The position numbers and the translations under genes were made by a program. Positions 17,086-25,922 of a stretch of 64,000 bases of DNA are shown here, in pieces. Location: NCBI GenBank assembly GCA_965218625.1, contig CBDCLG010000015.1, positions 186,001-250,000 of the forward strand, in the 5' to 3' direction. Each line of letters starts with the position of its first letter. Within the stretch, counting starts at the first letter, position 1. The notes beneath the pieces were generated by a model. That model was not told the DNA's origin, did no database searches, and was given only the letters and a program-made list of their open reading frames with translations. The stretch is from Bin5 sp965218625 (lineage in GTDB: Bacteria > Chloroflexota > Anaerolineae > Caldilineales > Caldilineaceae).

Positions 17086-18723
17086 ATGCAGTCGCCGCAC
17101 GGCGTAACAGCTGAAGCCTATCGCCCGTCTGTGATGGGCAGGAACGGCATGGTGGCGTCCGGTCACGCGCTCGCCTCTCAGGCGGGAATTCAGACGCTCA
17201 TGGCCGGCGGCAACGCGGTCGACGCGGCCATCGCCACCGCGGCCGCGCTCGGCGCGGTCGAGCCGGCCGGCTCAGGGGTCAGCGGGGATGGCTTTATCCT
17301 CATCTATTGGGCGGAGACCGGGCAGGTCTCTGCCGTGAACGCGACCGGCCCCGCTCCGGGGGCGGCCACGCGTGAGCGCTACCTGGATGACGGCGGCATC
17401 CCGATGAAGGGCATTCGCTCTGTCTCGGTGCCCGGCCTGGTCGACGGCTGGCTGCTGGCGCATGGGCGCTACGGCGCGCTGCCGCTTGACGAAGTCTTCC
17501 GGCCCGCAATCGCGCTCTGCGAAGACGGCTTTCCCGTCAGCCATCTGCTGGCGCAGCAGCTGCGGGCGGAACACGGGATCTTCGCCGCCGACCCGTACAC
17601 GCGCGCCGTCTTTACCTGCGACGGTGCGCCGCTCCATACGGGGACGCTGCTCAGGAACCGCAACCTCGGCGCGACGCTGCGCCAGATCGCACGCGATGGA
17701 CGCAAGACATTCTATGAAGGTGAGATCGCCCGCGCCATCGCAGAGTTCAGCCGCGACCGCGACGGTCTCCTTACGCAGGAGGACCTCGCCGGCTTCCACG
17801 CCCATTGGGCGGACCCGATCCACGTCAGCTATCGCGGCTACGAAGTCTACGAGATGCCGCCCAATTCAAGCGGCCACATCCTGTTGCAGGAACTGAACCT
17901 CGTCGAGCTGTTCGACCTGCAGAGCATGGGCTGCAACAGCGCCGAGAGCATCCATCTGATGGTGGAGGCCAAGAAACTCGCCTTCGCTGACCGCGAGAAA
18001 TACATGGCCGACCCGGATTGGGTCGACGTTCCGCTGGAAGGGATGCTCTCCAAGTCCTATGCCGCTGAGCAGGCCGAACGAATCGACCGCGGCTGCGCCG
18101 CGGTTGACGTCGCGGCCGGCGGGCCGGAAGCGCACGAAGACACGACCTGTTTCTGTACGGCGGACCGCGAGGGCAATCTGGTCTGCATCCTGCAGAGCAT
18201 CCAGTCCGGCTTCGGGTCGAACCTGATCGCCGGCGACACCGGCATCCTGCTCAACAACCGCATGACATATTGGCATCTCGAAGAGGGGCACCCCAACTGC
18301 CTGATGCCGGGCAAACGGGTGCGCCACACGATGAATCCCGTCATCGTCACCAGGGAAGGCAGGCCGGTGCTGACCTGCGGGACACCGGGCGCCGACACAC
18401 AGGTCCAGACAAATCTTCAGCTGTTGACGAACATGCTCGATTTCGGCATGACGCCCCAGGAGGCCGTCGCCGCGCCGCGCTGGCGCAGCCTGCAGAACCC
18501 GATGGAGTCCACTATACCCCACGTCTGCTCCAATAACCTCCAGTTGGAAGACCGCTTCCCCGCCCCCGTGCAGGAGGGCCTGGAGCAGAGGGGGCACGAA
18601 CTTGAAATGGTAGGCGACTGGGGCGGCTCGGGCAGCGCGCAAGCGATCATGGTGCACCCCGAATCCGGCGCGCTGATCGGAGGATCCGACCCGCGCCGCG
18701 ACGGCTACGCCATCGGCTTTTGA
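17086..18723 (+). CDS. Gamma-glutamyltransferase-like Ntn enzyme (second of tandem pair)
   Basis: 545-residue homologue of the preceding gene. Family blocks: GGNAVDAAIATAAALGAVEPAGSG (shortened here), VPGLVDGWLLAHGRYG, and the autoprocessing site EDTTCFCTAD with predicted nucleophile T353. Residue +2 after the nucleophile is Cys instead of the usual His (TTH), so the processing or substrate pocket may differ from its neighbour. No signal peptide. ATG at 17086 has TGGAGG 8 bases upstream. The two genes are 68 bases apart and probably arose by an old duplication, since they are clearly divergent. Confidence 0.85.
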   Translation: MQSPHGVTAEAYRPSVMGRNGMVASGHALASQAGIQTLMAGGNAVDAAIATAAALGAVEPAGSGVSGDGFILIYWAETGQVSAVNATGPAPGAATRERYLDDGGIPMKGIRSVSVPGLVDGWLLAHGRYGALPLDEVFRPAIALCEDGFPVSHLLAQQLRAEHGIFAADPYTRAVFTCDGAPLHTGTLLRNRNLGATLRQIARDGRKTFYEGEIARAIAEFSRDRDGLLTQEDLAGFHAHWADPIHVSYRGYEVYEMPPNSSGHILLQELNLVELFDLQSMGCNSAESIHLMVEAKKLAFADREKYMADPDWVDVPLEGMLSKSYAAEQAERIDRGCAAVDVAAGGPEAHEDTTCFCTADREGNLVCILQSIQSGFGSNLIAGDTGILLNNRMTYWHLEEGHPNCLMPGKRVRHTMNPVIVTREGRPVLTCGTPGADTQVQTNLQLLTNMLDFGMTPQEAVAAPRWRSLQNPMESTIPHVCSNNLQLEDRFPAPVQEGLEQRGHELEMVGDWGGSGSAQAIMVHPESGALIGGSDPRRDGYAIGF

Positions 18724-18813
18724 GCCATGCGTAATGCGGGATACAAACGGGCCCGCTATTGACTTCGCCGCAGGGATGGCAGTGACCATTCGGATGAACC
18801 TGGAACAGTGCGT

Positions 18814-20585
18814 ATGACAAGCCCCAACATTCTTTTCCTGATGACCGACCAGATGCAGGGCCGGGTGCTGGAGCCGGACAACCCGTGCCGGACACCGCAC
18901 CTGGACCGGCTGGCGGCCAGGGGCGTGCGCTTCCGCCGTGCTTACACGCCCAACGCGGTCTGCTCGCCCGCGCGTGCCAGCCTGATGACCGGGCTGCTGC
19001 CGCACAATCACGGCGTCCTCTTCGTAGAGCATACGGTCGACGACGACCAGGCCGTGCTGCGCTCGCAACATCCGCACTGGGCGCAGCGGCTGACGGCGGC
19101 CGGCTACACAACCGGGTACTTTGGCAAGTGGCATGTCGAGCGTTCCAACGAGCTCGCCCGTTTCGGCTGGCAGCAGCAGGGCGCGCTCTCCGGGCAGACC
19201 GACTGGCGCGCGGCCAACTTTTCGCTGGAGCGCTTTCTCGCTAGCCCGCCCGGTTACCAGCCGAACCGTTTCTACGGCGTCTGCGATCTTCCGGCCGCGG
19301 CGCGCGGCATGGGCAAAAAGACCGACGCCGCGCTCACCTTTCTCGACGCCGCGCTCGAGGAAGACGCGCCCTGGTGCTGCTTTGTCAGCTTCACCGAACC
19401 GCACGACCCCTTCTTCTGCCATGAGGACGCGTTCGCGCAGTATGAAGTCGAGTCGATCCCGCTGCCGCCGAACCTTCACAACGATCTGAGCGGACAGCCG
19501 AATCTCTACAGGCGGTGTGCACAGGTCTGGAGCGACTGGACGGAGCGGGAGCATCGCGAGGCGGCGGCCTGCTATTACGCATCGATCAGCGAGATCGACC
19601 AGCAGTTCGGGCGCCTGCTGGAGCGGGTGGAAGGCGCGGGCCAGCTTGAAGACACGATCGTGGTTCTGACATCTGACCACGGGCTGTACTGCGAATCGGA
19701 TTTTCTACGGCGCGCACGGGCTGCGACTGCGAACTCGGCGCGTTTGAGCGGGAGCGTACATATCCCGCGGCCTGCTATTACGGGGCCGGGTGTCGAGGAA
19801 AGCGGATCGGCCAGCAGTCGACATGCCCGCGTCGGCCTGAGGACGCACGTCGGCGCCAGACATGAAGGCTAAGACGCCGGCTGCAGCCGAGCAGGTTTTC
19901 GGGCGGCGACTGTGGAGCGGGTGGAGCTGCGCCGGCCAGGGAAGCCGTGGTTCTGCCACGGAGATTTTCTCGGCGCGCTCGTTCGGGCTGCTGGCCGACT
20001 GCAAAACGACACGTCGAAGCAGGGTTCGCATTGCGTTTGGCGAATACTTTGGCGGACGCTATATCGTATCACGATATCCCGCTCGTGGTGGCGGGGCCGG
20101 CAAGTGTGGCGGGGTCGGAAGTGAGCTGACGCACGGGTTGGGCTGCAGGACGTGGGCCAGACGGGCTGCTGGAGTTGACCGGCGAAGCCCTGCCCGACGA
20201 CGAACAACCTGGCGCAGGAGCCGACCTCGTTTCAGGCGATGCCCGCCAGCCGTGGCTAGATCTTTGGTTGAATCGGGCGATCACAGCCTCTACAACTACG
20301 CAGCTGGGTTTTGCCGAATACTTTGGCGGACGCTATATTATCAGCCAGCGCCTGCTGTGGGACGGGTACTGGAAACTCGTCCATAACGGCTTTGATTACG
20401 ACGAACTCTACAACCTGGCCGACGACCCTTTCGAGATGAACAACCTGGCGCAGGAGCCGACCTGTGCCGAACAGTTGCAGGCGATGACCCGCCAGATGTG
20501 GCAGATCGTGGTTGAATCGGGCGATCACAGCCTTTACAACACGCACTATCCTTCCATGCGCATCGCAGCCGCCGGTCCGGGGTAA
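18814..20585 (+). pseudogene. Sulfatase, frameshifted with scrambled 3' half
   Basis: The first 290 residues are a normal type I sulfatase: NILFLMTDQ, signature C50-S-P-A-R, GKWHVE, FTEPHDPF, and VVLTSDHG at about 19670. After DHG the frame degenerates. The first frame stops at 19872, while sulfatase C-terminal motifs recur out of order in all three frames: FYGAHGL near 19708, IP...GPGV near 19763, EYFGGRYI at 20041, IPLVVAGP near 20074, LLELTGEALP near 20170, NNLAQEP at 20202, then a clean terminal block EYFGGRYIISQRLLWDGYWK to the stop at 20585. Start: GTG 18808 or ATG 18814. No functional enzyme is expected unless the sequence is mis-assembled. Confidence 0.8.
19678..20540 (+). repeat. Imperfect local duplications inside the decayed sulfatase
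   Basis: Repeated pieces include: a 24-base identity at 20041-20064 and 20315-20338; a 26-base identity at 20202-20227 and 20438-20463; a 25-base near-identity at 20265-20289 and 20509-20533; and an imperfect pair at 19678-19699 and 19715-19738. Spacings differ (274, 236, 244 and 37 bases), so this is not one simple tandem duplication but several rearrangements of the same C-terminal coding segment. Confidence 0.8.
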
Positions 20586-20698
20586 TCTTCAATTCTTCGA
20601 TTTCAGGGTCTTGTTACCCAATGGGACCGCATCGGCCAGAGTAGACTGGAAAACGGGAGATCCCGTTCGAGAAAAGAGAAGAGGAAGCAAGGGAAACC

Positions 20699-21463
20699 AT
20701 GAGTCAAGCACTGACGGTCGAGCAGGTGGAATTCTTTCAAGACAACGGCTACCTGGTCCTGCGCGATGTGCTGGATCCGGCGCTGATGGCGCAGACCAGG
20801 GACGCCTGGTGGGATGCGGCGCCGCCCGAGTTGAGGCGCGACGATCCTGAGAGCTGGGTGGGCGCGTTTCCGGACTCGCGCTTCACCTGGAAATACCGCG
20901 ACCGCAGCCGCGAGTCGTGGATGGTCGAACTCCTTTTCGGCAACCCAAAGCTCATGGCTGTGGCCAAGCAGCTACTGGGCCCCGACCTGAAAACTCCGGA
21001 GCGCATTCGCGGCATCTACTGCGTCTTCCCCGATACGGACTCGACGCCTAAGCCGGCCCGCTTCCATGTCGACGCACACGCCTTCCACCTCGGCGTCGTC
21101 GGCTACATTGACGACGTCCCGCCCGACGGCGGCGGCTTCACCATCTGGCCCGGCAGCCACAAGCATTTCTACCACGCGTTCAAGACCGCCTACACCTTCA
21201 ATCCGCTCGAAGAGGAGAGGGAGTTCCGGGAGACCGATACCTACCGTGACGCGTTGCAGATCGACCCCGTGCACACATTCGGCTCGGCCGGCGACGTCGT
21301 GCTCTGGCACCACCGCATGGGCCACGGCGCCGGGCACAACCGCTCAACCCAGGTGCGCCAGGCCGTTCTGTATGACTTCTGCCGCGCCGATCTCGACGAA
21401 ATCCAGGACGAGCCGCCGCCGGCAGATATGTGGCGGCACTGGCCCGGAATCTGCGAAAGGTAA
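20699..21463 (+). CDS. Phytanoyl-CoA dioxygenase (PhyH) family protein
   Basis: 254-residue Fe(II)/2-oxoglutarate dioxygenase. N-terminal helix LTVEQVEFFQDNGYLVLRDVL is typical. Iron ligands H123-x-D125 in ARFHVDAH; GGFTIWPGSHK is the family turn; the distal His region is VVLWHHRMGHGAGHN with a downstream Arg. ATG at 20699 has GGAAGCAAGGG upstream. The stop is 12 bases before the enolase-superfamily gene, so co-transcription with it and the RraA-like gene is likely. This suggests a short catabolic route for a hydroxylated acid; the substrate is unknown. Confidence 0.86.
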   Translation: MSQALTVEQVEFFQDNGYLVLRDVLDPALMAQTRDAWWDAAPPELRRDDPESWVGAFPDSRFTWKYRDRSRESWMVELLFGNPKLMAVAKQLLGPDLKTPERIRGIYCVFPDTDSTPKPARFHVDAHAFHLGVVGYIDDVPPDGGGFTIWPGSHKHFYHAFKTAYTFNPLEEEREFRETDTYRDALQIDPVHTFGSAGDVVLWHHRMGHGAGHNRSTQVRQAVLYDFCRADLDEIQDEPPPADMWRHWPGICER

Positions 21464-21475
21464 GGCGGCTGCTCG

Positions 21476-22612
21476 ATGAAGATTAGCGATATCAAGACAT
21501 ACCTGATGCATGCCGGCGTGCCCGGCGGCGGCTGGACCAAGCGCAACTGGCTCTTCGTCAAGGTCTTCACCGACGAGGGAATATATGGCGTCGGCGAGGC
21601 TTCCGGCTGGCCGCGCGTTGTGGAGACTGCGATCCGAGATCTGCGTGATGTCGTGGTTGGTGAGGACCCGTTTCAGATTGAACGCATCTGGCAGAAGATC
21701 TACCTGGCGATGATGGGTCACGGCATGACCGGAATCGTGGGCGGGGGCGCGCAGACCGGCATCGAGATGGCGCTATGGGACATTAAGGGCAAGGCGCTGG
21801 GCGTGCCGGTCTGGAACCTGCTGGGGGGCAAGATTCGCGACCGGATACGGCTCTACGCGCACGCCCACACGGCGGAACGGGCGCAGGAGCTGGTGGCGCG
21901 CGGCTTCGGCGGCATCAAGACCGGCGGGGTGGACAACCCGATTGCAAAGATACGCGCGCTGCGCGCAGCGGTCGGCCCGCAGATCGATCTGATGGCCGAT
22001 GTCCACGGCCCGCCCTGGCTCAGCGTGCGCGACGCGATCCGCGTCGGCCAGGCGCTGGAGGAGTTCGACCTGCTATTCTACGAGGACCCGGTGCCACCGG
22101 AGCATATCGAAAACCTGGCCAAAGTCGCCCGTCACGTCAATCTGCCGATTGCGGCGGGAGAGCGCCATACGCAGATCTACGGTGTGCGCGAGCTGATCGA
22201 ACGGGAAATCGTGGATGTCATCCAGCCTGACACGGGCCGGGCCGGCGGCCTGATGCAGATGAAGAAGATGGCGGCGATGGCCGAGGCGCATGGGATCGGC
22301 TTTGCGCCCCATGACGGCTCTTTGGGGCCCGTGGCGGAGATGGCGGCAGTGCATCTGCTGGCGACTTTGCCCAACTTTCTGATCCTGGAGCACCTGGAGG
22401 ACGACGCGCCGCAGCGGTACGAGGTGATGCAGCCGCAGCCTGAGATTGTCGACGGCGCGATCGTGGTGCCGGATGCGCCGGGCCTGGGCGTGGATATCGT
22501 CGAAGATGCGATCGCCCGCTACCCTTCGACCGGCAATGTTTCGGTGCCCCGGCAGGAGGAATACGTCTACTTCCAGGCCAAGTATGGCCGGGCAAAGTGG
22601 CTGGAGCAGTAG
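21476..22612 (+). CDS. Mandelate racemase/enolase superfamily, galactonate-dehydratase-like
   Basis: 378 residues with the capping domain (residues 1-120) and TIM barrel. Metal ligands appear as D175 (DVHG), E203 (FYEDPV) and E229 (AAGERH), with H177 two residues after the first ligand and H279 in FAPHDGS. This D-x-H and terminal His arrangement is that of D-galactonate/D-mannonate dehydratase-type enzymes, which dehydrate sugar acids to 2-keto-3-deoxy acids. K148 (GGIKTGG) lies at the second-strand position. Exact sugar acid is not predictable. Lies between PhyH and an RraA-family aldolase-like gene, consistent with sugar-acid catabolism. Confidence 0.88.
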   Translation: MKISDIKTYLMHAGVPGGGWTKRNWLFVKVFTDEGIYGVGEASGWPRVVETAIRDLRDVVVGEDPFQIERIWQKIYLAMMGHGMTGIVGGGAQTGIEMALWDIKGKALGVPVWNLLGGKIRDRIRLYAHAHTAERAQELVARGFGGIKTGGVDNPIAKIRALRAAVGPQIDLMADVHGPPWLSVRDAIRVGQALEEFDLLFYEDPVPPEHIENLAKVARHVNLPIAAGERHTQIYGVRELIEREIVDVIQPDTGRAGGLMQMKKMAAMAEAHGIGFAPHDGSLGPVAEMAAVHLLATLPNFLILEHLEDDAPQRYEVMQPQPEIVDGAIVVPDAPGLGVDIVEDAIARYPSTGNVSVPRQEEYVYFQAKYGRAKWLEQ

Positions 22613-22683
22613 CCGGGTCCGAAAAGGTGTTCACCGGGTACGGGGCGTACCGCCTGAGCCAACGATTGGGAAAGAGGAGCGGG

Positions 22684-23415
22684 ATGACAGCGAAATCGGT
22701 CCGTGTCCGCGAAATATCGGCTGGCGCCAAGGAGAAGCTGGGCACGGTTTCCACGGCGACGCTCACCAGCAAGCTGCTGGACCAGGGTCTGCGAAACACC
22801 TTTCTGGCCGGGCTCTACCCGCTGCGGCCGGACCTGCACATGGTGGGCTATGCCTTCACCCTGCGCTACATTCCGGCGCGCGAAGATCTGGCGGACGAGG
22901 TCTACGACAATTCCAGGAACGTGCAGCGGCTGGCGGTGGAGGCTGTCGGGCCGGAGGATGTGCTGGTCATTGATGCGCGCGGCGACGTCGGCGCGGCCTC
23001 GTTCGGCCATATCCTGGGGACGCGCATCCTCCAGCGCGGCGCGGCCGGGCTTGTAACCGACGGCGCGCTGCGGGACACGCCCGGCTTCCGCCGTCTCGAC
23101 CTGCCGACCTATATACGGGCGGCCCACGCCACGACCTCATTTGTGGCCCATCATCCGGTCGACATGCAGGTCCCGATCGGTTGCGGAGGCGCGGCGGTAA
23201 CGCCGGGGGATGTCATTGTGGGGGACGGCGAGGGCGTGGTCGTGATTCCGGCCAAAATGGCGGAGGAGATCGCCCACAGCGCCTACGAGCAGGAGATCAG
23301 GGAGCAGTATTTCCAGGAGAGGGTGGCAGACGGCGCCGGCATTGTCGGCGTCTATCCGCCCAGCGACGAGACGCTGGCCGCGTTCGAGCGGTGGCGCCGC
23401 GGGCGGGGTGTTTGA
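22684..23415 (+). CDS. RraA-family aldolase/dehydratase-like protein
   Basis: 243 residues of the RraA/HMG-aldolase fold: STATLTSKLLDQGLRN, GLYPLRP, DVGAASFGHILGTRILQRGAAG with VTDGALRDT, and the terminal GDGEGVVVIPA. Family members cleave 4-hydroxy-4-methyl-2-oxoglutarate or oxaloacetate using a divalent metal, or dehydrate sugar acids; the E. coli RNase-E regulator RraA is a specialised member. Following a galactonate-dehydratase-like gene, a retro-aldol step on a keto acid is the best guess. ATG at 22684 has GAGGAG about 5 bases upstream; the longer frame from 22597 overlaps the previous gene and is not supported. Confidence 0.85.
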   Translation: MTAKSVRVREISAGAKEKLGTVSTATLTSKLLDQGLRNTFLAGLYPLRPDLHMVGYAFTLRYIPAREDLADEVYDNSRNVQRLAVEAVGPEDVLVIDARGDVGAASFGHILGTRILQRGAAGLVTDGALRDTPGFRRLDLPTYIRAAHATTSFVAHHPVDMQVPIGCGGAAVTPGDVIVGDGEGVVVIPAKMAEEIAHSAYEQEIREQYFQERVADGAGIVGVYPPSDETLAAFERWRRGRGV

Positions 23416-23527
23416 GCTTCCGCGACCTTCCCCCAGACCCGCTTTGTCCCCATTCCGGGCTTGCGACTCCAGTCAGGCTATCGTCGGTTCTGTCTCCTTC
23501 GAAGAGAGTTTGGCGCGGCCGGATACA

Positions 23528-23884
23528 CTAACCCTCTCGCTGCACGCGCAGTTCTTCCTCCAACTCGCGAATCCGGGCAAGATTTGTCGTGTGTCTTCCC
23601 CTGCCGAGATAGTTCGCGATTAAATTGGCGACAATTGCAATAACCATCGCCGCGATCAGCAAGTTTGCCAGCTGCGAGCGCGTCTGCTGGTCGGCGTTGA
23701 GGCCCGCGACCAAAGTGTCATCCTCCACAACGCCCTCTTCCTGGAGCTTCTCGAGTGCCTGAATGGCCTCTGCGGCGCCGGCCCCGCCGCCCGAAAATCC
23801 GGTCATCACCTGAATCAGAGAAAACAGCATCGCCACAATCGTAATCGCGTTGAACACCACCGGTAGACGAATAAAGCTTCCCAC
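23528..23884 (-). CDS. Small two-helix membrane protein
   Basis: 118 residues: hydrophobic segment about 8-28 (VVFNAITIVAMLFSLIQVM), a Gly/Ala-rich and acidic loop, second segment about 73-92 (NLLIAAMVIAIVANLIANYL), and a basic, coiled-coil-like tail (RIRELEEELRVQREG). The start is a GTG at 23884 chosen because AAGGAGGGG lies about 7 bases upstream. No family recognised. Direct repeats upstream (23946-23969) may regulate it. Confidence 0.6.
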   Translation of the reverse strand: MGSFIRLPVVFNAITIVAMLFSLIQVMTGFSGGGAGAAEAIQALEKLQEEGVVEDDTLVAGLNADQQTRSQLANLLIAAMVIAIVANLIANYLGRGRHTTNLARIRELEEELRVQREG

Positions 23885-23945
23885 TTTGTCCCCTCCTTGT
23901 GCGTAAACTTTTGCATCTCGAATTCACACTCTCAACTTTGTACAA

Positions 23946-23969
23946 CATGAAATAACATTATCATGAAAT
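23946..23969 (-). promoter_or_regulatory. Direct repeat CATGAAAT, candidate regulatory element
   Basis: CATGAAATAAC and CATGAAATTAC occur 16 bases apart in an AT-rich patch about 62-85 bases upstream of the GTG of the small membrane protein gene. Such spacing suits a dimeric regulator or may simply be part of an AT-rich promoter region. Evidence is the sequence pattern only. Confidence 0.3.
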
Positions 23970-24130
23970 TACATTTGCGTCATCCGGCCAGAATTGCAGC
24001 CTGAGTCAGAGTCCACTCCCGCAAACTTTCCACTCACCTGAAGAGCAGCAGCCTATACGTTTCGTTTCTCCATTTTCGATGAAGGTGACCGGAAAGCAAT
24101 CCTTTCCGAAGCTTCTCGCCAGGCGCGCTT

Positions 24131-24730
24131 CTAGCCATTCAACAGATTCGTCAGTAGCCCCTTTGCCATGTTGGATGCCCGCCCTCGATGGCTGATCCCG
24201 TTCTTGGTTGCGGGCTCCACTTCCGCCAGCGTCCGTCCCAGCTCCGGCACGAAAAACACCGGATCATAGCCAAAACCGTTTTCCCCCCGGGGCACATTGG
24301 TGATGAGTCCGTCCAACGTACCTGCGCAGGTCTCGGCGCCGGCATCCGGCCGCGCAATGGCAACAACACACTGGAAGCGGGCCGTCCACGGACGTGGATA
24401 TGAACTCAGCTCCTTCAGCAGCTTTTCGTACCTTTCCCGGTCGCTCGCCTCGGGCCCGGCGTAGCGTGCGGAATGCACGCCCGGCGCACCCTGCAGTGCA
24501 TCCACCTCCAGTCCGCTGTCGTCGGCCCACGTCCACAGACCGGTCAAGGCGGCGTAATGGTCCGCTTTCATGATCGCGTTGGCGGCAAAGGTATCGCCCG
24601 TCTCGGCGGCCTCCTCCACGATGCCGATCTCATCGAGATAGGTCAGCGCCAGCGGCAGATCCTGCAGGAGTTTGCGATACTCGAGAAGCTTGCCCTGATT
24701 GTGTGTGGCGACCAATAGCTTTCGTTTCAT
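24131..24730 (-). CDS. rdgB: RdgB/HAM1 family dITP/XTP pyrophosphatase
   Basis: 199-residue non-canonical purine NTP pyrophosphatase that removes dITP/XTP from the nucleotide pool. Family motifs: LLVATHNQGKLLEY at the N-terminus, TFAANAIMKA, WADDSGLEVDAL, GAPGVHSARYAG, and the terminal FGYDPVFFVPE...SHRGRA. ATG at 24730 has AAGGAG 7 bases upstream; the longer frame to 24898 is not homologous. Divergent from the PRPP synthetase gene, 187 bases apart. Confidence 0.95.
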   Translation of the reverse strand: MKRKLLVATHNQGKLLEYRKLLQDLPLALTYLDEIGIVEEAAETGDTFAANAIMKADHYAALTGLWTWADDSGLEVDALQGAPGVHSARYAGPEASDRERYEKLLKELSSYPRPWTARFQCVVAIARPDAGAETCAGTLDGLITNVPRGENGFGYDPVFFVPELGRTLAEVEPATKNGISHRGRASNMAKGLLTNLLNG

Positions 24731-24917
24731 GCGAGTACTCCTTATGGGCCGCGGCCGACCCGCGTACGCGGTCCCGTCAAAGGAACCAGGGCCGGGACCA
24801 TTCGAATTGCGATTGCCGGTTCTCTTGCCAATTGTTCGGTATGAAGCTATCATAGACGCGGCTAACGGACAGACCAACAGTTTAATGGCCTTCATCACAT
24901 AACGGCAGAGGGCGGTT

Positions 24918-25868
24918 GTGTCATTTCACCCATTACGCATCTTCAGCGGTTCTGCGCATAAGGAGTTGGCCCTGGAGATCGCCGAGACACTCGGCGTAGA
25001 AGTCGGCCAATCCTCCACTCGCCGACTGCCCGACAGCGAGATACACGTGATGATCGATGAGGTGGTGCGCGATCAGGATATCTTCCTGGTCCAGCCGTGC
25101 TGCCCGCCGGTGAACGATCACGTAATGGAGCTGATCCTGTATCTGGACGCGTTCCGGCGCGCCAGCGCCCACAGCGTCAGCGTCGTCCTGCCCTATTTCC
25201 CCTACGCGCGCCAGGACCGCATGGCGCACGGCCGCGAGTCGGTCAGCGCCCGGGTCATCGCCAATATGCTGGAGGCGATGGGGGCGCATCGCGTTATCTT
25301 CGTTGACATCCATGCCAGGGCGATTCAGGGATTCTTCAATATTCCTGTCGACCCGCTTTCGGCGCTGCCGATTCTGGCCGACTATTTTCGCCAGGACGAG
25401 TGGAAGAACGCGGCGATTGTCAGCCCCGACGTGGGCCGGGCCAGCATGGCGGGACGCTACGCGCAGCTGCTGAATCTGCCGCTGGTGGTGATGCACAAGC
25501 GGCGCACGAGTGTCAGCGTCGCCGAAACGACGCATGTTGTCGGTGAGATTGCCGGCAGCCGTCCGATCATCATCGATGACATTATGGCCGGCGGCAGCGT
25601 CCTCAAGCAGATTGATGCGCTGTACGATGCCGGTGCGGAGGGAACGGCCGCGTTTGCCGTCACGCATCCCGTGTTGCTGCCCTCGGCCCTGGAACATCTC
25701 GAGGCGGATGATCGAATTGCCAAGCTGGTCGTCTCCAATACGCTTCCCGTCCCCGAGGAGAAGCGGTCTCAAAAGATCGAAGTGCTGTCGATCGCACCGA
25801 TGCTGGCCGACATAATAAATCGCATTCATCAGGGACGGAGTATTTCAAAGAAGCTCATCCTGATGTAG
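24918..25868 (+). CDS. prs: Ribose-phosphate pyrophosphokinase
   Basis: 316 residues. Makes PRPP from ribose 5-phosphate and ATP for nucleotide, His and Trp synthesis. Motifs: FSGSAHKELALEIAETLG, the catalytic-loop VVLPYFPYARQDRM, VIFVDIHARAIQGFFNIP, VSPDVGRASMAGRYA, KRR, and the PRPP-binding IIIDDIMAGGSVLK. The last is divergent from the usual DDIIDTGGT, with Met-Ala in place of the acid-Thr pair, and the usual H/D after PDxG is changed (PDVGRASMA), so this may be an atypical paralogue. Start is GTG at 24918 with GAGGGCGG upstream. No nucleotide operon around it. Confidence 0.85.
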   Translation: MSFHPLRIFSGSAHKELALEIAETLGVEVGQSSTRRLPDSEIHVMIDEVVRDQDIFLVQPCCPPVNDHVMELILYLDAFRRASAHSVSVVLPYFPYARQDRMAHGRESVSARVIANMLEAMGAHRVIFVDIHARAIQGFFNIPVDPLSALPILADYFRQDEWKNAAIVSPDVGRASMAGRYAQLLNLPLVVMHKRRTSVSVAETTHVVGEIAGSRPIIIDDIMAGGSVLKQIDALYDAGAEGTAAFAVTHPVLLPSALEHLEADDRIAKLVVSNTLPVPEEKRSQKIEVLSIAPMLADIINRIHQGRSISKKLILM

Positions 25869-25922
25869 GAAGATACGGCCGGAATTGCCGGTCGGCTTTG
25901 TAAAACAGAATAGACGTTACTC

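Noticed and set aside
17866..19680. 604-residue open frame on the minus strand
   Set aside because: Antisense shadow of the second gamma-glutamyltransferase and the sulfatase; low-complexity Arg/Ala-rich translation, typical of high-GC DNA.
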